From assembly GCF_902497555.1 (NCBI RefSeq), contig NZ_CABVGP010000002.1, positions 1,996,501 to 2,060,500 of the forward strand: 64,000 nucleotides of DNA. Reading direction: 5' to 3'. Below are positions 1 to 7,079 of this stretch, in pieces; the stretch's first letter is position 1; each line of letters opens with the position of its first letter. The stretch comes from Amycolatopsis camponoti. Its GTDB lineage: Bacteria; Actinomycetota; Actinomycetes; Mycobacteriales; Pseudonocardiaceae. The notes under the pieces were generated by a model that did no database searches, was not told the origin of the DNA, and was given only the letters and a program-made list of their open reading frames with translations. The position numbers and the translations under genes were made by a program.

Positions 1-1443
1 GTTCCGCAGCCGTCCGCCCAGCGCGCGGCCCTCGAACAGCCGTTCCTGGTCGAGGTGGACGTTGCCGTAGTAGCCGTTGTCGAACACGACCGCCACCACG
101 TTGAGCCCGTATTGGACGGCCGTGGCCAGTTCCTGCGCCGCGAACATGAAGCCGCCGTCACCGGCCACGGAAACCACCGGGCGGCCGGGGAACGCCGCCT
201 GCACACCGAGCGCCGTCGGGTAGCCGAAGCCGAGCGTGCCCTGGTGGCCGCACGTGACGAAGGTGCGCGGCGAGTAGACCTCGAACCCGAAGTAGGACGC
301 GAAGCCGACCTGGCAGATCTCTTCGACGAAGAACCCGTCGCGCGGCAGCACGTCCCGGATCGCCCGCAGGAACTCCAGTTCGGGGCCGACATCGGCGAAG
401 TGCTCGGCCACGGTCGCCTTCAGCGCCACGAACTCCTCGGTTCGGTCCGTCCGTTGTGGACCGGCGGCCGCGGTCAGCGCGGCCGTGGCGTCGGCGGCGT
501 CGGCGACGATCGCCACGTCCGCTTCCAGCCGGGTCGCCTGCCGCGGGTCGATGTCGAGCAGGATCGTCTTCAGGCCCGCGGGCTGGTCCGGCCAGCGGAA
601 CCAGGACAGCTCCATCCGCGATCCGATGCCGATCACGACGTCGGTCTCCGCCCAGCGCTCGAAGCCGGAGACGCAGGTGAAGCCCAGCGGGTGGTCGTCG
701 CCGACGATGCCGCGCCCGCCGCGGAACGGCACCACCGGCGCCTGCAGCCGCTCGGCCAGCGCCCGGACCTCGGCGGCCGCGTGCCGGGCACCGCCGCCGA
801 CCATGATCATCGGGTTCTTCGCGCCCTGCACCAGTTCCGCGGCCGCGGCGACGGCCGCCGGGTCGACGGCCGGGCGGGGCAGCGGCAGCGGACCGGCCGC
901 TTCGGCGGGTGCGCGCAGGCCGAGCACGTCCCAGGGCACCGCCAGGGAGACCGGCCGCGGCCGCCCGCCCGCGGCTTCGCGGAAGGCGGTCGCCAGCGCG
1001 TCCGGGACCTCGACCGGGTGCTCGACCAGCGCCGACCACTTGGTCAGGGTCCGGAGAGTGGTCAGCTGGTCGGGCATCTCGTGCAGGTGCCCGAGCCCGC
1101 GACCGAGGTACGCGCGGGGGATTTCACCGGTCAGGCACAGCACGGGTGCGCTGGCCCCGTGCGCCGAGAGCATCGCGGCCGAAGCGTTGAGGACGCCGGG
1201 GCCGGGCACGACCGTGTAGACGCCGGTGCGGCCGGTCGCCTGGGCGTACCCGAACGCCATGTAGGCCACGGTTTGCTCGTGCCGGGCGCCGATGACCCGG
1301 ATGTCGTCGCCCGCGCGGGCGAGGCTGTCGAACAGGTCGTAGGTCTGCACGCCGGGCAGCCCGAAGACGGTGTCGACGCCGTGGGCCCGCAGCCCGTCGA
1401 CGATCAGGTCGGCCGCGGTGGGGGCGGGCGGGGTAATCGGCAT
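1..1443 (-). CDS. Thiamine diphosphate-dependent enzyme, acetolactate synthase/benzoylformate decarboxylase-like (3' end cut by window)
   Basis: The minus-strand frame is open from ATG at 1443 to the window edge, giving 481 residues; the family is usually about 550, so roughly 70 C-terminal residues lie outside. The N-terminus reads as a pyrimidine-binding domain (LRAHGVDTVFGLPG, then RHEQTVAYMAFGYA with the catalytic Glu, then VVPGPGVLNA). The cofactor signature GDGGF followed by FDNG is visible near the left edge. The start is set by AGGAGG eight bases upstream (1452-1457 on the plus strand). It is divergent from a GntR/FCD regulator across a 53-bp gap holding one palindrome, so the regulator probably controls it. 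The exact substrate (2-keto acid) cannot be told from this part; acetolactate synthase, oxalyl-CoA decarboxylase and benzoylformate decarboxylase are the alternatives. Confidence 0.85.
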   Translation of the reverse strand, partial: MPITPPAPTAADLIVDGLRAHGVDTVFGLPGVQTYDLFDSLARAGDDIRVIGARHEQTVAYMAFGYAQATGRTGVYTVVPGPGVLNASAAMLSAHGASAPVLCLTGEIPRAYLGRGLGHLHEMPDQLTTLRTLTKWSALVEHPVEVPDALATAFREAAGGRPRPVSLAVPWDVLGLRAPAEAAGPLPLPRPAVDPAAVAAAAELVQGAKNPMIMVGGGARHAAAEVRALAERLQAPVVPFRGGRGIVGDDHPLGFTCVSGFERWAETDVVIGIGSRMELSWFRWPDQPAGLKTILLDIDPRQATRLEADVAIVADAADATAALTAAAGPQRTDRTEEFVALKATVAEHFADVGPELEFLRAIRDVLPRDGFFVEEICQVGFASYFGFEVYSPRTFVTCGHQGTLGFGYPTALGVQAAFPGRPVVSVAGDGGFMFAAQELATAVQYGLNVVAVVFDNGYYGNVHLDQERLFEGRALGGRLRN

Positions 1444-1477
1444 CGGCACGGCCTCCTGGGCGTCGTCCGTCGGCGGG

Positions 1478-1489
1478 ACCATATATGGT
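1478..1489. promoter_or_regulatory. 12-bp perfect palindrome holding both divergent -10 hexamers
   Basis: ACCATATATGGT is a perfect palindrome. Each strand contains the TANNNT hexamer TATGGT. The rightward one (1484-1489) ends seven bases before the regulator ATG at 1497; the leftward one (1483-1478) would drive the ThDP enzyme. It is a likely operator for the adjacent GntR/FCD regulator, but binding is inferred. Confidence 0.5.
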
Positions 1490-1496
1490 TTCCTAC

Positions 1497-2159
1497 ATGA
1501 TCAGCGCGTCCTCGGGAAGACCGGTCACGAAGTCCCAGCTGGCCTACGAGACGATCAAGGCCAGGATCCTCGACGGCCGCTACGGGCCCGGGTACCGGCT
1601 GGTGCTCGACCAGATCGGCCGCGAGCTCGAGGTCAGCGCGGTGCCGGTGCGCGAGGCCCTGCGCCGGCTCGAGGCCGAGGAGCTGATCGAGTTCGAGCGG
1701 AACGTCGGCGCCCGGGTGATCGCCATCGACCCTACGGAGTACCGGCACGCGATGGAGACGGTGGCGATCGTCGAAGGCGCGGCGACCGGGCTGGCCGCGC
1801 CGCTGCTCACGCCGTCGGCGTTGGCGCGCGCTCGGTCGCTGAACGAGCGGATGCGGCGGAGCCTGGCCGAGTTCGATCCGCTCGCGTTCACGGCGCTGAA
1901 CGCGGAGTTCCACGAGGTGCTGTTCGGCGCCTGCCCCAACCCGAACCTGGTCGACCTGGTCCAGCGCTGCTGGACCAGGCTGGCGGCGGTCCGCGACAGC
2001 ACGTTCGCGTCCGTGCCGGGCCGGGCGCCGCAGTCGGTCGAGGAACACGAGCGGCTGCTCGAGCTGATCGAGGGCGGGGGCGATCCGGCGGAGGTCGAGC
2101 GGTTCGCGCGGGGACATCGGTTGGCGACCTTGGAGGCTTATCTCGCGCGGGAGCGGTGA
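1497..2159 (+). CDS. GntR family transcriptional regulator, FadR/FCD subfamily
   Basis: A 220-residue regulator with an N-terminal winged helix-turn-helix (LAYETIKARILDGRYGPG, then VPVREALRRLEAEELIE) and a C-terminal all-helical FCD effector domain (METVAIVEGAATGLAA, NAEFHEVLFGACPN, EEHERLLELIEGG). The EFHEVLF and EEHERL motifs carry the metal/ligand-binding His residues typical of FCD. I chose ATG 1497 over ATG 1485 because TATGGT (1484-1489) lies seven bases upstream and there is no Shine-Dalgarno, which suits a leaderless transcript; the 1485 start would sit inside that hexamer. It is divergent from the ThDP enzyme and probably regulates both it and itself through the shared palindrome. 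The ligand is unknown. Confidence 0.85.
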   Translation: MISASSGRPVTKSQLAYETIKARILDGRYGPGYRLVLDQIGRELEVSAVPVREALRRLEAEELIEFERNVGARVIAIDPTEYRHAMETVAIVEGAATGLAAPLLTPSALARARSLNERMRRSLAEFDPLAFTALNAEFHEVLFGACPNPNLVDLVQRCWTRLAAVRDSTFASVPGRAPQSVEEHERLLELIEGGGDPAEVERFARGHRLATLEAYLARER

Positions 2160-2459
2160 GGGCGCCGGGATTGGCTGGGGCGCTGGCTGGCGTGATTATC
2201 GTCCGGCAGACGTGCCGCGAGGTGCCTGGCGGGCGCGGGTGGGGTTGCCTGGCCGGCGTAGCCGAGGTTCCGCGAGTGGTGGGCAGGTGCGGGTAGCCCG
2301 GTGATGTGCGGTGGGCATGGGGTTGGTGTGAGCCAGGGTTGGCCTGGTCGCGTGCCGGGCTGGCGCGGAATTGCCGCGCGAGCGTGACCGCCGGGTGTGG
2401 GGCCGGTTGGTGCTCGGGTGAGGGTTGCCCGGGCCGCCTTCGGAGTGTCAGGGTCGGGG
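2160..2459. other. Intergenic stretch, no gene seen
   Basis: Three hundred bases of G-rich sequence between the regulator and the hydrolase. I see no convincing coding frame, RNA or strong hairpin terminator. Confidence 0.4.
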
Positions 2460-3302
2460 ATGCCGATCTTCTCCGCGCCGGACGGGACTGCGCTCTGCTT
2501 CTACCTCTTCGGCTCCGGTGGTGCGCCCCTCGTCTGCCTGCCCGGTGGGCCCATGCGGGCCGGGGCCTATCTGGGGGATCTCGGGGGGCTTGGTGCCCGG
2601 CGTCGGCTGGCCGTGCTCGATGCGCGGGGGACCGGGGGCTCCGAGGTGCCCGGTGATCCCTCGACCTACCGGTGCGATCGGCAGGTCGAGGACGTCGAAG
2701 CGTTGCGCAAGCACCTCGGCCTCGAACAGCTCGACCTGCTGGGGCACTCGGCCGGGGCGAGTCTTGCCGTTCTCTATGCCGCCCGGTATCCCGGGCGGCT
2801 GCGCCGGCTTGTGCTCGTCGCGCCCAGTCCGCGGGCCGTCGGGTTGCAGCTGTCCGTGGCCGATCGGCGGCGGATCATGGCGCGGCGGGCCGGTGCTCCC
2901 TGGTTCGATGCCGCCGCCGCGGCCTACGAGTCCATTGCCGCGCGGACCGCGACCAGTGCCGACTGGGCCGCCATGGCCCCGATGTACTACGGCCGGTGGG
3001 ACGACGCCGCCCGGCGGCACCAGGCCGCCGAGGCCGGCCAGCGCAACGGTGCCGCCGCCCGCGTCTACAACGCCGATGGTGCCTTCGAACCCGAGCGCAC
3101 GCGGGCCGAGCTCGGGGCGGTCGAGGCTCCCGTGCTCGTGCTGGCCGGTGAGCTGGACTGGATCGCCAGCCCGGCCGTCGCCGACGAGTTCGCCGCGCTG
3201 TTCCGGGACGCGCGGGTCACCGTCCTGCCCGGCGCCGCGCACTATCCCTGGCTGGACGACTCGCCCGCGTTCGTCTCAGCCGTGGCCGGCTTCCTGGCCT
3301 GA
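2460..3302 (+). CDS. Alpha/beta hydrolase
   Basis: A 280-residue alpha/beta-hydrolase fold protein. The nucleophile elbow is GHSAGAS, the acid is in GELDWI and the histidine in GAAHYPW, so the Ser-Asp-His triad looks complete. The oxyanion region LPGGPMRAGAY and the DARGTGGSE motif resemble proline iminopeptidase-like members, with a helical cap between (about residues 120-200). An upstream GTG/ATG at 2397 is in frame but would add a low-complexity leader; ATG 2460 starts right at the first conserved strand (MPIFSAPDGTALCFYLFG). The 3' end overlaps the convergent pirin gene by 27 bp. It has no signal peptide. The substrate is unknown; peptidase and esterase roles are both possible. Confidence 0.85.
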   Translation: MPIFSAPDGTALCFYLFGSGGAPLVCLPGGPMRAGAYLGDLGGLGARRRLAVLDARGTGGSEVPGDPSTYRCDRQVEDVEALRKHLGLEQLDLLGHSAGASLAVLYAARYPGRLRRLVLVAPSPRAVGLQLSVADRRRIMARRAGAPWFDAAAAAYESIAARTATSADWAAMAPMYYGRWDDAARRHQAAEAGQRNGAAARVYNADGAFEPERTRAELGAVEAPVLVLAGELDWIASPAVADEFAALFRDARVTVLPGAAHYPWLDDSPAFVSAVAGFLA

Positions 3303-4280
3303 AGCCGGGTTCCGGCGCGGTTTGATGCGGACCGCCGGCAGCTCCGGCGCCGGCAGCCGCCCCGGGGTGCCCGTGTAGCCGGTCACGCTGCCGAACTGGT
3401 CGGACTCCGCCTGCCAGGCCTCCCGGAACGCCGCGATCTCCTCGTGGGTCCGGCCGACGAAGTTCCACCACATCAGGATTTCTTCGTCGAACGGGGTCCC
3501 GCCCAGCAGGAGGAACCGGGCCGGCGCGGTGCCCCGGTTGCTGAGCGTCAGGGAGCGCACGCCGGTGCCGACGTAGCCCAGCTCGGCCGGGCGGACGCGG
3601 GTGCCCGCCACGACGACGTCGCCGGTGTCGGCCAGGACGCCGTGCTCGAAGCGCGGGTCGACTCCGAGGGACATGTGGGCGTCCGGGCCCAGCACGATCT
3701 CCGCGCCCAGGAGCGGGGTGAACGTCGGGATCGGGGACGTGCGCCCGGCCAGCGAACCGAGGAACACCCGGATCTCGGCGCCCTCGATCCGGTTCACCGA
3801 CGGCACGTAGTGGTCGAAAGCGCGTGCGGTGTGCCGGTGCCGCTCGGGCAGCGCCACCCAGAGCTGGACGCCGTGCAGTGTCTTCGCGGCTTCGGTCGAG
3901 ACCTCCGAGTGGCAGATGCCGTGCCCGCCGGTCATCAGGTTCAGCTCGCCGGGCCGGACCAGCGCGTGCGTGCCCAGGCTGTCGCGGTGCTCGATCTCGC
4001 CCTCGAACAACCAGCTCACCGTCTGCAGGCCGGTGTGCGGGTGCGGGGCGACGTCCATCGCGCCGGTCACTTCGGTCGGGCCGTAGTGGTCGGCGAAGCA
4101 CCAGGCGCCGATCAGCGACCGGGAGCGCTGCGGGAGCGTCCGCCGGACCCGCATCGCCCGCGGGCCGCCCAGGGGCACCTCACGCGGGGTGAGGATCTCG
4201 ACGGCCGGGTGCTCGGGATCGGCGGTCGCGGGCCGGTCGCCGCAGGCGAGCTCGGTGGGCGCGGCCTCGGTGTTGCTCAT
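3276..4280 (-). CDS. Pirin family protein
   Basis: A 334-residue bicupin of the pirin family. The N-terminal cupin carries the metal-binding pattern: APHPHTGLQT supplies two His, and GHGICHSE supplies the third His and the Glu. The C-terminal pirin domain ends with GGTPFDEEILMWWNFVGRTHEEI, highly typical of the family. Family members include quercetin-2,3-dioxygenases and redox-linked regulators, and the sequence does not separate these. ATG 4280 is preceded at seven bases by TACCGT (4293-4288, minus strand) with no Shine-Dalgarno, suggesting a leaderless transcript; a longer reading from 4415 adds only arginine-rich sequence. The 3' end overlaps the convergent hydrolase by 27 bp. Confidence 0.9.
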   Translation of the reverse strand: MSNTEAAPTELACGDRPATADPEHPAVEILTPREVPLGGPRAMRVRRTLPQRSRSLIGAWCFADHYGPTEVTGAMDVAPHPHTGLQTVSWLFEGEIEHRDSLGTHALVRPGELNLMTGGHGICHSEVSTEAAKTLHGVQLWVALPERHRHTARAFDHYVPSVNRIEGAEIRVFLGSLAGRTSPIPTFTPLLGAEIVLGPDAHMSLGVDPRFEHGVLADTGDVVVAGTRVRPAELGYVGTGVRSLTLSNRGTAPARFLLLGGTPFDEEILMWWNFVGRTHEEIAAFREAWQAESDQFGSVTGYTGTPGRLPAPELPAVRIKPRRNPASGQEAGHG

Positions 4281-4431
4281 GCCCGCCACGGTAGTCGCGA
4301 CGCGGACCCGGCCCCGGTGGGCGTGACCCGCGAGCCGGGCCCACAGCGACCCGAGTCGCGCTGACCGGTGGCGGCGGCGGGCAACGCGGCCGCGTTTGCG
4401 TTGTGGAGTTGTCAAGCTGCGCGCCGCCGGG

Positions 4432-4725
4432 TCAGGCGGCGTGGTGCTGCTGCTGCGCCGTGACGATCGCCTGGCCGTCGGCCGTCAGGACCGCCGGGAC
4501 CAGCTCGCCCGGCAGGCCGGGGCGGGCCGCGCGGACCAGGCCCTGGTGGGCCAGCGCGTGGGCCGCGAACTGGTCACCGCACGACAGGCCGTCGATGAAC
4601 AGGTCGGGCTCGCTGCTGCAGGACACCCGGCCGCGGCCCGCGCCGACCGCTCGCAGCATCGCCAGCATCCGGTGGTTCACCAGGGGTCGCACGGCCGGTG
4701 TTCCGGGCTGTTCGTTCCTGTTCAT
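4432..4725 (-). CDS. Hypothetical small actinobacterial protein
   Basis: A 97-residue protein I do not recognise. It starts at ATG 4725 with a good Shine-Dalgarno (GGGAGGGA five bases upstream). It contains three Cys (in SCSSEPD and LSCGDQF), two short helical stretches (VNHRMLAMLRAVGAG; GDQFAAHALAHQGLVRAA) and a His/Gln-rich end. No signal peptide or membrane helix is visible. It stands alone between pirin and ssb, both on the same strand, but gaps of about 150-180 bp argue against one operon. The ribosome site, codon bias and termination before pirin support a real gene. Confidence 0.6.
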   Translation of the reverse strand: MNRNEQPGTPAVRPLVNHRMLAMLRAVGAGRGRVSCSSEPDLFIDGLSCGDQFAAHALAHQGLVRAARPGLPGELVPAVLTADGQAIVTAQQQHHAA

Positions 4726-4908
4726 CTCGGTCCCTCCCGCTCGTGGTCCGATCTCGTCCTACCCGTGCGTCGAACCAGCTGAGGGGATTTCGACAGCACA
4801 TCCGGAACGGCCCGGCCAGAAGCGTGCGTCCATCGTCACCGCCGCCGGTCGAGCCCGGGTCGACTCCCCGTTGACGGCTGTTCGGACTCAGGACGCGACC
4901 GGATGGGC

Positions 4909-5343
4909 TCAGAACGGGGGCGACCCCGCGACCGCCGGCTCCGGCGTCCACGAACTGGTCGCCTCGCCGCCGGCGGCCCGGCTGAGCCTGGTCACCTTCG
5001 CCGTGGCGTACCGCAGGGCCGGGCCGATCTCGTCGACGTCCAGCTCCGTCACGGTGCGCTTCTCGCCCTCCTTCGTGTCGTACGACCGCTGTCTCAGCCG
5101 GCCTTGGACGAGCACGCGGGCGCCGCGCCCGAGCGACTCCGCGACGTTCTCCGCGTACTGCCGCCACAGGCTGCAGCGCAGGAACATCGCCTCGCCGTCG
5201 CGCCAGGCGCCGGACTCGCGGTCGAACGTGCGGGGCGTGGACGCGACCGTGAAGTTCGCGACCGCGGCGCCGGCCGGGGTGAACCGCAGCTCGGGGTCGC
5301 TCGTCAGGTTGCCGACCACGGTGACCAGCGTTTCGCCTGCCAT
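4909..5343 (-). CDS. ssb: Single-stranded DNA-binding protein, SsbB-like (no acidic tip)
   Basis: A 144-residue OB-fold [26 protein letters not shown]-type strand [21 protein letters not shown], then [14 protein letters not shown] and [17 protein letters not shown] are all standard. AGGAGGAG precedes the ATG. The C-terminal tail is short (about 25 residues) and ends SPPF rather than the acidic DDDxPF tip that recruits replication and repair partners. This is the pattern of the second SSB paralogue of Streptomyces (SsbB), which lacks the acidic tip and acts in chromosome segregation during sporulation. I therefore infer that this is the accessory paralogue, not the essential replicative SSB. 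It is divergent from the PhoU-like gene. Confidence 0.9.
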   Translation of the reverse strand: MAGETLVTVVGNLTSDPELRFTPAGAAVANFTVASTPRTFDRESGAWRDGEAMFLRCSLWRQYAENVAESLGRGARVLVQGRLRQRSYDTKEGEKRTVTELDVDEIGPALRYATAKVTRLSRAAGGEATSSWTPEPAVAGSPPF

Positions 5344-5469
5344 CGGGCTCCTCCTTCTCCTCCGGGTGCGGGGTGCACCGCTCTCGCCGATGAGGAGAGC
5401 ACGGGGGACCGACAGTTCCGGGCCGGGCGACGAGATGCCGGTACCCGGCCGGGCTGGTTTCCTGCCGCC

Positions 5470-6066
5470 ATGCCGACGGCGTTTCAAAAGGAGCTGGGCA
5501 CGCTCGCCCACCGGCTCGCGGACCTGTGTGCGCTGGTCGCGATCGCGCTCGAAGGGGCCACGCGTTCCGTGCTCGAAAGTGACCACACGCTGGGCGGACG
5601 CGTGCGGGAAGACGTCGCCGCGGTCGCCGCGCTCGGGGCTGCGTGCGAGGACCAGGCGTGTGCGCTGCTGGCCCTGCACGCGCCGCGGGAGGCGGACGTG
5701 AAGGCGGTCGTCGCCGCGGTCCACACCGCCGCGGATCTCACTCGGATGGGTGGTCTTGCGCGGGAGGTCGCGGAGCCGCGGCGGGTGCCGGTGGAGGTGC
5801 GTCCGGCGCTCGGGCGGCTGGGCGGGCACGCGGTGGCCGCGGTCCGGGCACTGCAGGAGCTGCTCGCCGGGGGAGGCGGTGCCGGGCCGGCTGATGCGGT
5901 CGTGCTCGCCGAGGCCGCGGAGCGTGGGTTGCGCGAGGCAGCGCGCGGGTGTGGCGCGGGGGCCGCCGTCGACGTGGTGCTGCTGGCGGCGGTTTACGGC
6001 CGGTTCGCCGGGACCTCGGCCGTGATCGCCCGCCGGGCCTCGGGATTCGCGCCGGTCGGCGCTTGA
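5470..6066 (+). CDS. PhoU-like protein with degenerate metal motifs
   Basis: A 198-residue, Ala-rich all-helical protein that lines up with the two three-helix bundles of PhoU, the negative regulator of Pho signalling and PstSCAB transport. The opening [27 protein letters not shown] matches PhoU helix 1. In PhoU each bundle carries an E/DxxxD metal motif (DLERMGDLA type); here the first reads DLTRMGGLA and the second is replaced around [11 protein letters not shown], so the metal ligands are lost. No pst genes or PhoR/PhoB lie nearby. It may be a divergent paralogue with another partner. The start is ATG 5470; an upstream open frame overlaps ssb and is a shadow. Confidence 0.7.
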   Translation: MPTAFQKELGTLAHRLADLCALVAIALEGATRSVLESDHTLGGRVREDVAAVAALGAACEDQACALLALHAPREADVKAVVAAVHTAADLTRMGGLAREVAEPRRVPVEVRPALGRLGGHAVAAVRALQELLAGGGGAGPADAVVLAEAAERGLREAARGCGAGAAVDVVLLAAVYGRFAGTSAVIARRASGFAPVGA

Positions 6067-6136
6067 CGGGAGCGGCGAAAGATGCCGGAAAAGTCGAACT
6101 CGCCCCGGTTGTCCGAAAAGGACGGCGACCGAGCGC

Positions 6137-6553
6137 TCAGCTGCCCTGCTGCGGGAACTGACCCTGCTGCGGGTACTGCTGCTGTGACGGGTGCTGCGGC
6201 TGCGGAAAACCTTGCGGCTGCGAGGGGTGCGGAGGCTGGAAGCCCTGCGGAGCCCCCTGCTGCGGGAAACCCTGCGACGGCGGCTGCTGCGGGTAGCCGG
6301 ACTGGGCACCCTGCCCCTGCTCCTCCTGCGCCTGCAGGCGGACGGCGTCCTCCTTGGGGATCCGGTTCTCGATCCCGCAGAACGTGCACTGCGCGGAGTA
6401 CTTCACGCTGATCGGGAAGAGCGGGATGAAGAAGAGGGTGAACTTAGTGACCGCCTTGCGCACGGCGTGCGAGGCGGGGTTGCCGCACCGGCCGCACAGG
6501 AAGGTCGTCATCGCCAGCACGTAGATCCGCGTCCGCCAGCCCCAGATCAGCAT
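6137..6553 (-). CDS. Zinc-ribbon protein with Pro/Gln-rich tail
   Basis: A 138-residue protein. The N-terminus [15 protein letters not shown] is hydrophobic and aromatic. It is followed by a two-part zinc ribbon: CGRCG (about residue 20) and CTFCG (about residue 56) separated by a basic and hydrophobic stretch ([17 protein letters not shown]) that could be a membrane-associated hairpin. From about residue 80 to the end it is low-complexity Gln, Pro, Gly and Phe (repeats of the FPQQ/GFPQ/YPQQ type). This layout is common in actinobacteria but has no known function. ATG 6553 has AGAAAG upstream. The repetitive tail may be disordered and is likely to vary in length between strains. Confidence 0.8.
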   Translation of the reverse strand: MLIWGWRTRIYVLAMTTFLCGRCGNPASHAVRKAVTKFTLFFIPLFPISVKYSAQCTFCGIENRIPKEDAVRLQAQEEQGQGAQSGYPQQPPSQGFPQQGAPQGFQPPHPSQPQGFPQPQHPSQQQYPQQGQFPQQGS

Positions 6554-6653
6554 CGGTACTTCTTTCTCCCAGGTCTTGTTCCGCCGCGCAGCCTCGCACA
6601 CCGGCGCGCCGCCGCGTGGCGGTTTCGCGGAACTCGGGGACTAGATTGTGATC

Positions 6654-7079
6654 ATGCCGAGCGATTTCGCCCTCAAGTCCATGAACGCCGTGCACCGCGG
6701 CCTGATCAAGCTCACCCGCGGGAAGGTGGGCTGGCACGCGGCCATGCCCGTCCTGGAGCTCACCACGATCGGCCGCAAGAGCGGCCAGCCGCGGTCGGTG
6801 CTGCTGACTTCGCCGCACCAGCAAGGCGACACCCTGGTCGTCGTGGCGTCGCGCGGCGGGGACGACACGCACCCCGCGTGGTTCCTGAACCTGCGCGACA
6901 ACCCCGACGTCGAGGTCTCCCTGAAGGGCTCGCCGAAGCGGCCGATGCTCGCCCGGGTCGCCGACGCGGAGGAACGCGCCGAGCTCTGGCCGAAGATCTC
7001 CGGCGAGTTCAAGAACTACGCGCAGTACCAGACGAAGACCGAGCGCGAGATCCCGCTCGTCTTCCTCGAACCCCGCTAG
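6654..7079 (+). CDS. Nitroreductase family deazaflavin (F420)-dependent oxidoreductase
   Basis: A 141-residue split-barrel protein of the Ddn family (F420-dependent nitroreductases/quinone reductases of actinobacteria). Diagnostic stretches are LELTTIGRKSGQPRSVLL, the basic GRKSG cofactor-phosphate loop, and HPAWFLNLRDNPDVEV. ATG 6654 is chosen because TAGATT (6642-6647) ends six bases upstream and no Shine-Dalgarno is present; a GTG two codons earlier (6648) is the alternative. Its stop shares the bases CTAG with the stop of the convergent penicillin-binding protein. F420 dependence is inferred from the family, and binding of another flavin or haem cannot be excluded. Confidence 0.85.
   Translation: MPSDFALKSMNAVHRGLIKLTRGKVGWHAAMPVLELTTIGRKSGQPRSVLLTSPHQQGDTLVVVASRGGDDTHPAWFLNLRDNPDVEVSLKGSPKRPMLARVADAEERAELWPKISGEFKNYAQYQTKTEREIPLVFLEPR

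Noticed and set aside
55..1500. A 481-codon plus-strand frame at the left edge
   Set aside because: The minus strand encodes an unambiguous ThDP enzyme with the GDG and FDN motifs; the plus frame is its shadow.
4574..5167. An Arg-rich 197-codon minus frame between ssb and the small gene at 4.4 kb
   Set aside because: It overlaps ssb in another frame, lacks a ribosome site and has shadow composition.
6137..6320. The repetitive CTGCTGCGGG-type tract considered as a DNA repeat or CRISPR
   Set aside because: It is the codon pattern of the Pro/Gln-rich tail of the zinc-ribbon protein; no regular spacers are present. No CRISPR array was found in the window.
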